Assembly: GCA_030849065.1 (NCBI GenBank)
Contig: JASAON010001635.1
Span: forward strand, 62,001-126,000
Reading direction: 5' to 3'
Length of the DNA: 64,000 nucleotides
From: Jaenimonas drosophilae
Lineage: Eukaryota; Euglenozoa; Kinetoplastea; Trypanosomatida; Trypanosomatidae
Below are positions 37,301 through 47,080 of this stretch, in pieces. Each line of letters starts with the position of its first letter. The first letter of the stretch is position 1. A program made the position numbers and the translations under genes. The notes under the pieces are model-generated. The model made no database searches. It was not told where the DNA came from and saw only the letters and a list, made by a program, of their open reading frames with translations.

Positions 37301-39367
37301 ATGGCTGCTCGCCCCGTGACTGGGATGCGTCCAGGGACGATGGGCCTTGGGCTCGGAGGCTCCCTCTCCGGCGGCCGCCCAACCACGACGATGGGCGGTG
37401 GTACCACACTTGGACGCATTCAGGCACAAGTGAAGGAAGGTACCTTTACCGCAACCGTCTACGGATTCATCCGTGACCATCAATACGGTGAGGCCATTGA
37501 GCTGTTGGCAACGCAACTGGAGGAGTTTCCCCGAAGCCGTGCTGCTCTTTCCTTGATGGCCTACTGCTACTACATGATGGGTGACTATGCGGAATCGGCG
37601 ACGCTCTATGAGCAGCTTACCAGGATCTGCCCCACGGTGGAGGAGTACCGCATCTACTACGCCCAAGCCCTGTACAAGGCCGGCGCCTATCAGGAGTGCA
37701 ATCGTCTGACGGCAATGTTGGACTCGGAGCAGTACGAAGTGCGCGTGACAAAGCTCCAGTCGGCCATCGCATTTGAGCAAGACAACCTAACGCAGACAAA
37801 GTCCTTCCTTGAGAAGTGCGCGGATGAGGATCCAGACACGGTCATCCTTCAAGGATGTGTCTTGTGCAAGGAAGGAAGCTACGAAGAGGCCCTGGCCAAG
37901 TTTCAGGACGCTCAGAATCTTCTTGGCTTCAAGACAGATCTCTCCTACAATATTGCCCTTACCTATTATCGAATGCAGCAGTATGGTGCCTCACTGAAGC
38001 ACATAGCAGAGATCATTGAAAAGGGAGTCCAGGAACACCCGGAGCTGAGCATTGGCAGCAACACCGAAGGAAATGAAGCTCGGTCCGTCGGCAATACACA
38101 AACGCTGAAGGAGACGGCGCTGATTGAGGCCTTCAACCTCAAGGCCGCGATTGAGTATCAGCTCAAGAATACGGCGGCTGCCAAGGAGGCACTCACTGAC
38201 ATGCCACCACGCCAGGATGAGGAGCTGGATCCTGTGACCCTGCACAACACCGCTCTCATCAATATGAATGAAGACCCGACCAACGGATTTAAGAAGCTCA
38301 ACTTCCTTCTTCAGTCTCCACCGTTTCCCCCCGAGACCTTCCAGAATCTTCTACTCTTCTACTGCAAGTACCAGTATTATGATTTGGCTGCCGATGTGCT
38401 GGCAGAGAACCCACACTTGGCGTGGCGGTACCTCACGCAGAACCATCAATCCCTCTACGACTTCCTTGATGGTCTCATCACGGCCCAAACGTCTCCCGCG
38501 GAGGCATACCATAAGTTTGATGTTCTCGCGCAGAAGCACATTGATCAGCTGCGCAAGATGACAAAGAAGATTCAGGATGCCAAGACGAACTCCGATCGCG
38601 ATGCTGTCAAGGCCGCGGTTCGTGCCTACGATGATGCCCTGGAGGAGTACATCCCTGTTCTGATGGCCCAGGCCAACATTTACTGGGAGATTGATAACTA
38701 CCCCATGGTGGAGAAGCTCTTCCGTCACTCAGCAGAGCTCTGCTCCGAACACGAGGTTTGGAAGCTCAACGTGGCGCACGTCTTCTTTATGCAGGATAGT
38801 AAGTTCAAGGAGGCCATGCGCTACTATGAGCCCGTGGTGGCTATGAGTGCGGAGAATATGTTGAACTGCAGTGCTATTGTTCTCGCAAACCTCTGTGTAT
38901 CGTACATCATGACGGCACAGAACGACAAGGCAGAGGAAATTATGAGGCGCATTGAGCGTGAGGAGGAGAAGCAGACGACCGCTGATCCTGACAAGCAGCC
39001 GCTGCACCTCTGCATCGTGAATTTAGTGATTGGCACGCTGTACTGCTCCAAGGGCAACTTTGAGTTTGGTATCTCGCGTATCATCAAGTCGTTGGAGCCC
39101 TACCATCGCAAGATCATGACGGACACGTGGTTCTACGCGAAGCGGTGCTTCTTGGCCTTGGCGATGCACCTTGCCAAGCACATGGACATCCTCAAGGATT
39201 CTACCTATGATGAAATTGTGGCCTTCCTCGATCAGGCAGACTACTTTGGCGAGAAGATTGCGGCAATGAATCACCCCGACCCGTCGAAGCAAGACACATC
39301 CTCGCGCAACACCGTTCGTTGGGAGGCAAGGCAGCTTAAGTACCTCTACCTGAAGCTGCGCAACTAG
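37301..39367 (+). CDS. IFT70: Intraflagellar transport protein IFT70 (TTC30/DYF-1)
   Basis: A 688-residue protein made mostly of tetratricopeptide repeats. After a Gly/Arg/Met-rich head, GTFTATVYGFIRDHQYGEAI at about residues 47-66 and PRSRAALSLMAYCYY mark the N terminus of the TTC30/IFT70 family. TPR helix pairs continue to the end (EVWKLNVAHVFFMQ, LYCSKGNFEFGISRIIKSLE). The length is close to the family's usual 650-670 residues. IFT70 wraps around IFT52 in the IFT-B1 core and is needed for flagellum assembly and axonemal glutamylation in other organisms. The Gly-rich first 40 residues are an extension. Confidence 0.93.
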   Translation: MAARPVTGMRPGTMGLGLGGSLSGGRPTTTMGGGTTLGRIQAQVKEGTFTATVYGFIRDHQYGEAIELLATQLEEFPRSRAALSLMAYCYYMMGDYAESATLYEQLTRICPTVEEYRIYYAQALYKAGAYQECNRLTAMLDSEQYEVRVTKLQSAIAFEQDNLTQTKSFLEKCADEDPDTVILQGCVLCKEGSYEEALAKFQDAQNLLGFKTDLSYNIALTYYRMQQYGASLKHIAEIIEKGVQEHPELSIGSNTEGNEARSVGNTQTLKETALIEAFNLKAAIEYQLKNTAAAKEALTDMPPRQDEELDPVTLHNTALINMNEDPTNGFKKLNFLLQSPPFPPETFQNLLLFYCKYQYYDLAADVLAENPHLAWRYLTQNHQSLYDFLDGLITAQTSPAEAYHKFDVLAQKHIDQLRKMTKKIQDAKTNSDRDAVKAAVRAYDDALEEYIPVLMAQANIYWEIDNYPMVEKLFRHSAELCSEHEVWKLNVAHVFFMQDSKFKEAMRYYEPVVAMSAENMLNCSAIVLANLCVSYIMTAQNDKAEEIMRRIEREEEKQTTADPDKQPLHLCIVNLVIGTLYCSKGNFEFGISRIIKSLEPYHRKIMTDTWFYAKRCFLALAMHLAKHMDILKDSTYDEIVAFLDQADYFGEKIAAMNHPDPSKQDTSSRNTVRWEARQLKYLYLKLRN

Positions 39368-39925
39368 AGCCAATGGTAGGATCATGGGAACTGGAGTGTA
39401 TGTGTCTCTGTGGATAGCTGCTGACTCCGAATCTCTCCATGGAGCGGTCCTTAGTCAGTTCTTCTTTTGTTTTGTGTTTTTTTTTGGTATTCGTGGTGGG
39501 CAGCCCACAGCCGTCTATTTAGAGTCCGAGTTCATTCGTCCCTCGTCCCTCAGTCCAGTGGAAGGGTTGTGCGTCCTACTCTGTTCTTGCGCGGACCAGC
39601 ACAAGGCGGCACGGCAACGGATTATTGGCATTCGTTGCGCGAAAGTTCCTGCGGGTAGAAAATGACAATTCGCTAGACCATCTGCGAAAGGCAGGGTATT
39701 TGTTGGATGCTGATGCAGTGTAGTAGCGTTGTACTGCCATCATCAAGGTTGCTCATCTGTTCTCCTATGTTCTCATTTACTCTCAAGTTTAGATCTGCAC
39801 GTCAGTCGGGCCCTGTCCTTGTCATCACTATCTAGGGTGCAGGATTGGGTGAGCTCAACGACGCCACAGCACACGTGAGTCATTGGGCCTTTCATAAAGA
39901 CTACGTTTTTATTGCCCACGCAAGG
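39368..39925. other. Intergenic spacer with acceptor
   Basis: A 558-base spacer without a believable gene. A T-run near 39476-39484 is probably in the IFT70 3' UTR. The tract at about 39811-39833 ends in CTAG with AG at 39834-39835. No ATG follows it until 39926, so it is the likely RPB3 acceptor (5' UTR about 90 bases). Confidence 0.55.
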
Positions 39926-40939
39926 ATGAAGGTCAAAATTGTTGAGCACCAAAAGAAGGAGCACTCAGCGGGTGAAACACTGGAGTTTGAGCTCCATGAG
40001 GTGAACAATGCCTTCGCCAATGGCCTGCGTCGAGTGATGCTGGCGGAGATTGCGGTACTAGGTATTGAGTCCGTCACCATCATTCAGAACACGTCGGTGC
40101 TCCCGGATGAAATGGTAGCACACCGTCTGGGTCTTATCCCACTCTACTCAATGAAGGCCAAACAGCTCAACTTCTCTAAAGATTGCCGCTGCGATGGTGG
40201 ATGCAGCGCCTGCCAAATCACTGGAGAGCTGAATGTAGAGTGCTCCGAGGACGTTCACAGTCGTCAAGTATTCATCAACGAGTCTCTCCGCATCAACGAC
40301 GAAGAGGTCTTTCCCGTCAGTGCTCAGGAAAAGGGTATTTGGCTCTTGACCCTTGGCAGAGGTCAGAAACTCAGCGTTCGGATTGTCATTCGTAAGAATA
40401 TAGCCAAAACACATGCCAAGTTCATGCCCGTAGCCACGGTAGCCATGCGCTATGCTCCAGACATCGTGCTAAACCCCGAAGGCTTCTCCAACATGGAGCC
40501 CGACAAGTGCCGTTTGTGGGTTGACCGATGCCCTCGTGGCGTCTTCCAGTTCGACGAGCACTCCCATCAGGTGCTCATCGCCAACAAGGATGCGTGCATC
40601 TTCTGTCGTGAGTGTATCTCACGCGATCCGCCCTTTCAGAATCTGGACGAACCCCTCGTTTTCATTCGTCAACGAAAGAATGCCGCCGGCTGCTTCTACT
40701 TCACCTTTGTGGTAGAGTCCACTGGCGTACTTCCTGTACTAGAGGTGCTGTATCAAGCCATTGAGGTCATGCGGGCAAAACTTCATCGCATTGCGGATGG
40801 GCTCATGGAGGATCCTAATGCTGAAGGAACGATTCGTACCCGGGCCATTGGCGGTGCCCCCACCGCCCCGGTCGTTCCGAATGAGGATATCGGTGAGCGG
40901 GAGGGAGCTGAAGATAATCTGAACTTCGCCATGAAGTAA
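39926..40939 (+). CDS. RPB3: RNA polymerase II subunit RPB3
   Basis: A 337-residue alpha-like subunit. The dimerisation domain has NAFANGLRRVMLAEIAVLGIE and NTSVLPDEMVAHRLGLIPL (residues 27-73). The RPB3-specific zinc loop follows: Cys87, Cys89, Cys93 and Cys96 in CRCDGGCSAC; the Pol I/III paralogue AC40 lacks it. HAKFMPVATVAM and a C-terminal VVESTGVLPVLEVL complete the fold. RPB3 pairs with RPB11 as the assembly platform of Pol II. Unusually, Cys202, Cys224, Cys227 and Cys230 form a CP ... CxxCxxC set like the 4Fe-4S motif of archaeal subunit D. The frame is open to a TTG at 39845, but the first ATG is 39926. Confidence 0.9.
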   Translation: MKVKIVEHQKKEHSAGETLEFELHEVNNAFANGLRRVMLAEIAVLGIESVTIIQNTSVLPDEMVAHRLGLIPLYSMKAKQLNFSKDCRCDGGCSACQITGELNVECSEDVHSRQVFINESLRINDEEVFPVSAQEKGIWLLTLGRGQKLSVRIVIRKNIAKTHAKFMPVATVAMRYAPDIVLNPEGFSNMEPDKCRLWVDRCPRGVFQFDEHSHQVLIANKDACIFCRECISRDPPFQNLDEPLVFIRQRKNAAGCFYFTFVVESTGVLPVLEVLYQAIEVMRAKLHRIADGLMEDPNAEGTIRTRAIGGAPTAPVVPNEDIGEREGAEDNLNFAMK

Positions 40940-41268
40940 GCAAGCATGTCTCGAAGCTCCACGTGGTGATGGAGACGTCACCACACCTGGCTAATGCCCT
41001 TTTTTCTATGGTTAAGAACCAACTGACAACCACTTGGCATCCATGTTATGTGGATGACACAACATCAATAGATGTTTCACCTGTGTTGCATTCATTCATG
41101 GAACTTCATCTTTCTTTTTCTCTTTCGTTGATTTGGGTAGCTACAGTAGCCGGAGACACAGACTGGAAGTATCACACCGGCTGCGGAGTAGTCGTGACTT
41201 CCGTGAGCTGTTGCTTCAGGGCACTTTTTGTCTTTTCTAGTTCTGCTTGCGTGTGGAGCAGGTCAACC
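40940..41268. other. Intergenic spacer
   Basis: A 329-base spacer. The reading frame of the next gene is open through it from 40963, but the stretch contains the splice acceptor and shows no protein similarity. Confidence 0.5.
41224..41240 (+). promoter_or_regulatory. Predicted trans-splice acceptor for the IQCH-like gene
   Basis: The T-rich tract cttttt...tcttttctag ends with AG at 41239-41240, 28 bases before ATG 41269. It lies inside the extended open frame, so the upstream in-frame starts would be removed from the mRNA. Confidence 0.7.
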
Positions 41269-43938
41269 ATGTTTCCTAACAAGGGATTTGGCCCCAGCCG
41301 CGCGCAGCAGCAGCACACCAAAAAAGGTGCTCTGCTCCCGCTGCTCACCGTCAAGCGGAAGGCTCGCAAGGCCAAAAGTGCTGATATCCCCTCCCTCAAG
41401 ATGGAGGAAGTTGTTGGCCATATGAACCTGGATGACGGCTTCCTCCATCTCATGGAGCGGGGTCGTGTGCCCCCCAACTACGACATGGAGCGGGCACTCA
41501 CCGTCGACGGGCCCATCCGCACCGCACCTCTTCCCCTCTATTCCAAGAAGGATAGGCCGCGCCAGCGCATCATGACGGAGGACTCAGGCTTCGTCCGTCA
41601 AATTCAGTACAAGCTCGACTATAGTGAAATCGAGAAGCTTCCGTCGAAGCTTAACATGTCCGAGCTCAAGTCGTGGGAGGTGGAGATGGAGGAGGAGGAG
41701 GCGGCAACCAGCACCACCTCTTCATCGAGCTCATCCAAAACAGCCGCCCCACCAGCTGCAGAGCGAGATGATCCAAGGACCTACACGGAGCTGCTCGATT
41801 TGTACTCCATGCACGAGTTCATCATTAGAAAAGGAAAGACGCTGCGAAACACTCCGGAATTTGCTTCATTCAAACGCAATTTCCTTGCTTCATGGGGTAA
41901 CATTGAAAACATCATCGATGCCTTGGAGCAGTTCCTCAACATCTATGGCATTGAGGTTGCCTATGTGGATGGTAAGAAGGTGGCTGCCCTGGCGGCGTAT
42001 CAGCCCGATCACATCATCTACCACAAGGACTTAGTGGAGTGTATTGCCAATTGGGAGGATGTTGAACCACTTCTAGGCAACGTACGACAGCAGTTTGTGT
42101 TTGGGCAAAAGGGCCATCATGTAGCGGCTGCCAAGATTCAGTCAGTCTGGCGCATGTACTGGCAGCGCATTGCCTACATGCATCTACTTATAGGAACACG
42201 TGCAGCCACTGCCATTCAAAGACAGTGGGCTATTCACCGTGCTCATTGCACAACCAAGCGAGCTATTCACACAGTGACAGAGACTCGCTACACGAGGTGG
42301 AAACAGACAATGGAGGAGTTCATGCGCAAGTGGCCTCGCATACGTGATTCACCGCGTACAGTCATTCACATCCCGTCCCTCAGCTATCCATCCTTCCATG
42401 CCAAGAAGGTTCCCTTCTTCTTCGCTCGTCAAATGGGTCAAATCACGCGTCTGTGTGATTTAGCTGACCGCAACGTGGAGCTCGTCGTCGTTTCACCTTT
42501 CAAGCCTGAGCCGGAGGTTATGGAATACTACGTTTCATTGCTGGAAGATGCTGGTATTGAGAACCCTTCTGGCCGCATCACGATGCTTGTTCCAGAAGAT
42601 CTGAAACGGTTGCCCGAAGGCATGAGTCTGACTCGTTATGTGCTCTTCTCTCACCGGCTAATGAAGTTGCTGGCGGCCCTGTGCAAGGGAAAGCCTGCCT
42701 ACATCATTCCTGGTGTTATTGGTGTGGAGGAGCTCACCTTAGCAGCACAGCTGAATGTTCCGCTGTTGGGGCCTGAGCCCAAGATTGCTCAGGTGTTTGG
42801 CACAAAGAGCGGGTGTATTCGTCTGTTAGAAGCGGCTGAAGTAATCACGCCGTCTGGAGCTCACCAACTGCGCTCTCGAACTGATCTTCTTCGTGCGCTG
42901 GCCAACTTAATGATTGAGCACCGTGAAGTACCACGCTGGTTGATCAAGCTAGACACCGAATCCGGAAGTCGTGGTCATGCCTTCTTCGACTCTAGTCGGA
43001 TGAAGGCACTGAAGGAGGAGCGAAGTGACCAATCTACACCACTCTTCAACATTCTCCTTCAAGAGCTGGAGGATCATGGCGCCAAGCGTGTCCGACTCAT
43101 TCACCCAGGCTGCTACGCTGATTGGACGGCCTATCTTGCTATGGTGGATAAGGTTGGTGCCTCCATCACGGCTGCTCCTAGCAAGGTGCTTGGCTGCCTC
43201 ACGGCAAACATGTTTATTGAGCCCTCTGGAGAGGTCCACCTAGAATCGGTGGTTGAGCCACTTTTGGCACCTGCCTACACCGTCATGGGTAGCTGCTTCC
43301 CTCGTACGACTCAGGATATTCCCTATGAAGCTGTCCGAGATGCGGCGCTTAGTGTTGGTCGCTCATCCTTCCGAAAGCGCATCATGGGCTATATGTCAGT
43401 GGACTTTGTCGTAGTGGAGCGTACGAATGCATCAGGGGAGTCCACCCCACGACTCTGGGGTGTAGATGTAGATTTGTACCTCACCAACAACGCTCTCGCG
43501 CACAAGTTTGCGTGCCTCATCACCGGTAGTCAGTTTAACCCCAAGACTGGCAAGTGTCCTATTCTCCGTACCCCATCCGAGGAGCTCACCTATGCCTACA
43601 GTGGCATGATTTACAACCCATTTATCTCCTCCATTCGTCATGCCGCATTCTTCTCGCAGTGTCGGTCAAAGGGGCTCTCCTACGACCGAAACAAGAAGAA
43701 TGGACTCGTCTTTCATTTGGTGGATGTGTTGTTGCGTGGATGTATTGGTGTCATATCAGTAGGCACCAACACCGCGAAGGCGGTGAGGAAAATCTCCGAG
43801 TTCCAGAGCATCATGAACTTGGAGCTACCCAAGCAAGGAGAGCACTCCTCGCAGAGTAACTTTGTGTACTTCTCCACCATCGTTCGTCAACTTGAGCGAT
43901 TGGTGAAGACTGCGAGAGAACGCCAAAACAGCAATTGA
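41269..43938 (+). CDS. IQCH: IQ-motif protein related to IQCH
   Basis: An 889-residue protein. A basic N terminus and acidic Glu/Ser stretch (about 140-165) precede two IQ-like motifs at about residues 285-325 (AAKIQSVWRMYWQRIAYM, ATAIQRQWAIHRAH). The C-terminal 500 residues carry the IQCH core, with PFFFARQMGQITRLCDLADRN-type sequence and RWLIKLDTESGSRGHAFF near 560, which looks like an ATP-grasp nucleotide-binding strand and glycine loop. Animal IQCH is a sperm and cilium protein, so a flagellar role is likely. The ATP-grasp interpretation is mine and rests on that single stretch. Start chosen after the acceptor at 41240. Confidence 0.8.
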   Translation: MFPNKGFGPSRAQQQHTKKGALLPLLTVKRKARKAKSADIPSLKMEEVVGHMNLDDGFLHLMERGRVPPNYDMERALTVDGPIRTAPLPLYSKKDRPRQRIMTEDSGFVRQIQYKLDYSEIEKLPSKLNMSELKSWEVEMEEEEAATSTTSSSSSSKTAAPPAAERDDPRTYTELLDLYSMHEFIIRKGKTLRNTPEFASFKRNFLASWGNIENIIDALEQFLNIYGIEVAYVDGKKVAALAAYQPDHIIYHKDLVECIANWEDVEPLLGNVRQQFVFGQKGHHVAAAKIQSVWRMYWQRIAYMHLLIGTRAATAIQRQWAIHRAHCTTKRAIHTVTETRYTRWKQTMEEFMRKWPRIRDSPRTVIHIPSLSYPSFHAKKVPFFFARQMGQITRLCDLADRNVELVVVSPFKPEPEVMEYYVSLLEDAGIENPSGRITMLVPEDLKRLPEGMSLTRYVLFSHRLMKLLAALCKGKPAYIIPGVIGVEELTLAAQLNVPLLGPEPKIAQVFGTKSGCIRLLEAAEVITPSGAHQLRSRTDLLRALANLMIEHREVPRWLIKLDTESGSRGHAFFDSSRMKALKEERSDQSTPLFNILLQELEDHGAKRVRLIHPGCYADWTAYLAMVDKVGASITAAPSKVLGCLTANMFIEPSGEVHLESVVEPLLAPAYTVMGSCFPRTTQDIPYEAVRDAALSVGRSSFRKRIMGYMSVDFVVVERTNASGESTPRLWGVDVDLYLTNNALAHKFACLITGSQFNPKTGKCPILRTPSEELTYAYSGMIYNPFISSIRHAAFFSQCRSKGLSYDRNKKNGLVFHLVDVLLRGCIGVISVGTNTAKAVRKISEFQSIMNLELPKQGEHSSQSNFVYFSTIVRQLERLVKTARERQNSN

Positions 43939-44383
43939 GCGCAACACACACAAAGTCAGTTGACTTCGTTATTCAGCTGGCGAAATCCCTCCACGTCGTT
44001 CAGGCCCAGACATCTCAAAGGAGATCTCAAGAGCCAAGTCGATGTACATACATTGTTGCTTTTGACGGCAACACAGCAACCCAAAGCGCATTTTCCATCG
44101 TGTGTCACACTGGATCTTTGCCATGTGTAGACTGATTCCCTACTGTCACGGAAATTTTCGTTGAGCTGTGCATTAGAACATGTCAACTGCTTCACCCTTT
44201 CCTTTCATCATTTTCCGTTCACCGGAGTAGTTAAAACAACTTGTTAGTAGGATTTGAGCTGTCGTGCACTGGAGGACAGGACGTACATACACACGAGTAG
44301 CCAACGTTTGCTGTTTTTGCTCTCGTTTCATCAACCCTGGCTGGTGGACGATCTACAAAAAAAAGAGAAAAGAAAGCGTACCA
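43939..44383. other. Intergenic spacer with acceptor
   Basis: A 445-base spacer. A T/C-rich tract (44190-44221) is followed by AG at 44226-44227 and 44229-44230, with no ATG until 44384. No gene is seen. Confidence 0.5.
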
Positions 44384-47080
44384 ATGACCGACAAGAAGGC
44401 CGTGGAAATTGCCGTGAACTCGGAGGACCCCAAGCGCGCGTCTGGGGATGTGACGAAGAAGAACGGTAAGGAGGAAACGAAGCTCAGTGAGGAAGATCTC
44501 CGCATCAAGGAGCAGGTGGAGTTGCTGGTCACCCGTGCTGGCGATAGCGATTCCGGCATTGCTTGCATTGCTGTGGAGCAGCTCGCAGACCTCCTCCGGA
44601 CAAGCAGCAGCGGCAGCGTTGCTTCTGTTCCCAAGCCTCTCAAGTTCATTCGGTCGCTGTACTCAGATTTGGAGGTGGCACTCAAGAATGCCCATGACGC
44701 AACCTTAATGCGTCGCCTGCATGACGTGTTGTCCTTCGTTTCCATGACGATGGACATGGAGCAGGTTCGACACGTGACGCTGGAGCACAAACTCAAGGGA
44801 ACACAGGACGACTTAGCGCAGTGGGGGCATGAATACCTTCGATTCCTGGCCGCAGGTATCGCCGATGACTGGAAGGAGCACGCCGCCTCCAATGAGAGTA
44901 CCCTCTACCTTAGCAGTTTCGTGGACCAAGTTATCAAGTACATGACGGCGCATCAAGATGAGCCCACGGCAATCGATCTGCTCATGGAAATTGGTGAGAT
45001 TCAGCGGATTCTTCCCCTTGTGGATGAAGCCAACTACAAGCGCATCGCCAACTACGTGACGGCGGTGACGCGCTACCTGACACGGCCTGATGATACCGAG
45101 GTGCTGCGACAGGTGTATGAACTCTACGTCCGCATGGGAGATTATAGCAGCGCAGCCACCACTGCGTTGCAGCTTGGGGAGAACGAGAAGCTGGTAGGAC
45201 TCTTTGCCAAGTGCGAGTCCAAGGCCACACGCCTGCAGATTGCGCTGAGCTGTGCACGCAAGAGGGTCTTCTTGGATATCGGTGACGACGATGAGCTTCT
45301 GCAAGAGGCCAATGGAAACATGCGCCTCTCGCATCTCTATCGGCACTCCGCGCAGGCACTGGATGCCATGGCACCCCAAGCCCCGGACGCCATTCTCAAG
45401 TCGAGCGGAACCCAATCGTGGACGTCCAAGAATCCGTTGTACAACCTGACGAGCGCCTTCGTCAGTGGACTGGCCAACTGTGGCTACGGCAAGGATGAGT
45501 ACCTTACAGCCAACCAAGCCACACTCTTTGATCAGCGCGAGGACCGAATCATCTCCACGACAGCCGCCCAAGGGCTGCTGCACTTGTGGGACCACACGGA
45601 AGGCCTTCAGGAGCTCGACAAGTTCATGTACTCAGACAGCAAATACGTGAAGGCGGGAGCCTGCTTAGCCTCTGGTATCGTCATGAATGGGATCCAGAGT
45701 CCCTTCGACCCCGCATTGGGAATCCTTGGAGATCTCGTCAGCTCCGAGCAGCAAGAGGTTTCCATCGGTGCCATTCTGGGTATCGGCTATGCCTACGCCG
45801 GCACACGTCGAGAGGACATCAAAGACACTCTGACACCCTATCTGGTGGACAGCAACTCCTCCCTGGACGTGCGCTCCATGTGTGCCTACGCCTTGGCGAT
45901 GGTCTTTGTGGGCTCCGCCGATGAAGACATTACCGAGACTATGGTGAACACACTTTTGGAGATCCCAGAGGCCCGACTCAAGGATGCCTGTGTGCGCTAC
46001 CTCATTCTCGCGCTTGGATGCATGTTCCTTCGCTGCCAGGAGAAGGCTGATACCTTGCTGGATGCCACCCAGGCGCTCTCTCCCCTGATCCGCCGCTACG
46101 TTGACATCGTCGTGCGCAGCTGTGCCTATGCGGCAACAGGGGATGTCCTTACCATTCAGAAGTTCTTCCATATCATCACCGAAAATGAAGAGAAGGACGA
46201 CCACGAGGGCAACCATGAAGAGGATGACGAGGAAGGTGATAAGAAGAAGGACGAACAGCAACCCATCAACCACAAGGCGGTGGCAGTGCTGGGCATCGGT
46301 CTCGTCGCCGTGGGTGAAGAGTTGGGCATGGAGATGGCAAAACGTGCCATTATTCACGTGCTTCTCGCCGACACCGTCAGCAAGGAGGAATCCTCCATGT
46401 CTGGACGTCGTGCGGTTCCCCTCGTCTACGCATTGCTCTCCGCTAGCAATCCATCCATGTCCGTTGTGGAGACCCTGAACCGACTCGCCCACGATGCCGA
46501 TCGTGACACCGCCTCGAATGCCGTGTTGGCTATGGGCGTCGTCTCTGCCGGCAGCAACAACGCACGCGCCGCAGGAAAGCTACGCAGCTTGGCACAGTAC
46601 TACCAGCGGGACAACTTTGCTCCAATCTCCTTCGTCGTTCGCCTATCCCAGGGTCTCTGCGCGATGGGGAAGGGCCACCTGACCCTCTCTCCGCTTCAAG
46701 ATGATGGCCAAATTGTGTGCCCATCAGCACTCATGGGTCTTCTGGGCCTCCTCCACAGTGCCTTAGACATGGACAAGACGATCCTTGACAAGTACCACTA
46801 CATGCTCTTCTCCATTGTCCCGAGCATTGCCCCACGGATGGTGTTGGCAGTGAATGAGGAGATGGAGCCCCTCAAGGATGTTCAGGTGCGTGTTGGTCTT
46901 CCTGTCGACGTGGTGGCTCTTCCTGGCAAGCCCAAGTCCATTACGGGCTTCCAAACCAACTCCACTCCTGTGCTGTTGAGCTCCACCGACAGGGTCGAGG
47001 TTTCAGACTCCAAGTTTCGTCCCATCCCCTCCATCATTGAGGGCATCTTTGTCGTGGAAGAGAAGCCCGTGGTGGATTAG
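44384..47080 (+). CDS. RPN1: 26S proteasome regulatory subunit RPN1
   Basis: An 898-residue protein, the usual size for RPN1/PSMD2. DDLAQWGHEYLRFLAAGIADDW at about 144-165 is a family hallmark. Residues 400-830 are proteasome/cyclosome repeats forming the toroid (AAQGLLHLWD, ACLASGIVMNGI, AILGIGYAYAG, AVLGIGLVAVGEELGMEMAKRA). An acidic insert of Asp/Glu/Lys residues lies at about 602-628, as in other RPN1 proteins. RPN1 sits at the base of the 19S particle beside the ATPase ring and docks ubiquitin-like shuttle receptors and the deubiquitinase Ubp6/USP14. The frame extends upstream to a GTG, but the first ATG after the acceptor is 44384. Confidence 0.95.
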   Translation: MTDKKAVEIAVNSEDPKRASGDVTKKNGKEETKLSEEDLRIKEQVELLVTRAGDSDSGIACIAVEQLADLLRTSSSGSVASVPKPLKFIRSLYSDLEVALKNAHDATLMRRLHDVLSFVSMTMDMEQVRHVTLEHKLKGTQDDLAQWGHEYLRFLAAGIADDWKEHAASNESTLYLSSFVDQVIKYMTAHQDEPTAIDLLMEIGEIQRILPLVDEANYKRIANYVTAVTRYLTRPDDTEVLRQVYELYVRMGDYSSAATTALQLGENEKLVGLFAKCESKATRLQIALSCARKRVFLDIGDDDELLQEANGNMRLSHLYRHSAQALDAMAPQAPDAILKSSGTQSWTSKNPLYNLTSAFVSGLANCGYGKDEYLTANQATLFDQREDRIISTTAAQGLLHLWDHTEGLQELDKFMYSDSKYVKAGACLASGIVMNGIQSPFDPALGILGDLVSSEQQEVSIGAILGIGYAYAGTRREDIKDTLTPYLVDSNSSLDVRSMCAYALAMVFVGSADEDITETMVNTLLEIPEARLKDACVRYLILALGCMFLRCQEKADTLLDATQALSPLIRRYVDIVVRSCAYAATGDVLTIQKFFHIITENEEKDDHEGNHEEDDEEGDKKKDEQQPINHKAVAVLGIGLVAVGEELGMEMAKRAIIHVLLADTVSKEESSMSGRRAVPLVYALLSASNPSMSVVETLNRLAHDADRDTASNAVLAMGVVSAGSNNARAAGKLRSLAQYYQRDNFAPISFVVRLSQGLCAMGKGHLTLSPLQDDGQIVCPSALMGLLGLLHSALDMDKTILDKYHYMLFSIVPSIAPRMVLAVNEEMEPLKDVQVRVGLPVDVVALPGKPKSITGFQTNSTPVLLSSTDRVEVSDSKFRPIPSIIEGIFVVEEKPVVD

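Noticed and set aside
39384..39665. 93-codon frame in the IFT70-RPB3 spacer
   Set aside because: Its middle (FFFCFVFFFG) is coded by a T-run, no similarity is seen, and it lacks a good acceptor just upstream.
40963..41268. Upstream 102-codon extension of the IQCH-like protein
   Set aside because: It holds the T-rich tract and AG at 41239-41240, so it would be removed by trans-splicing.
45665..46492. 275-codon - strand frame inside RPN1
   Set aside because: Antisense shadow of a highly conserved gene; its translation is His/Val-rich with no similarity.
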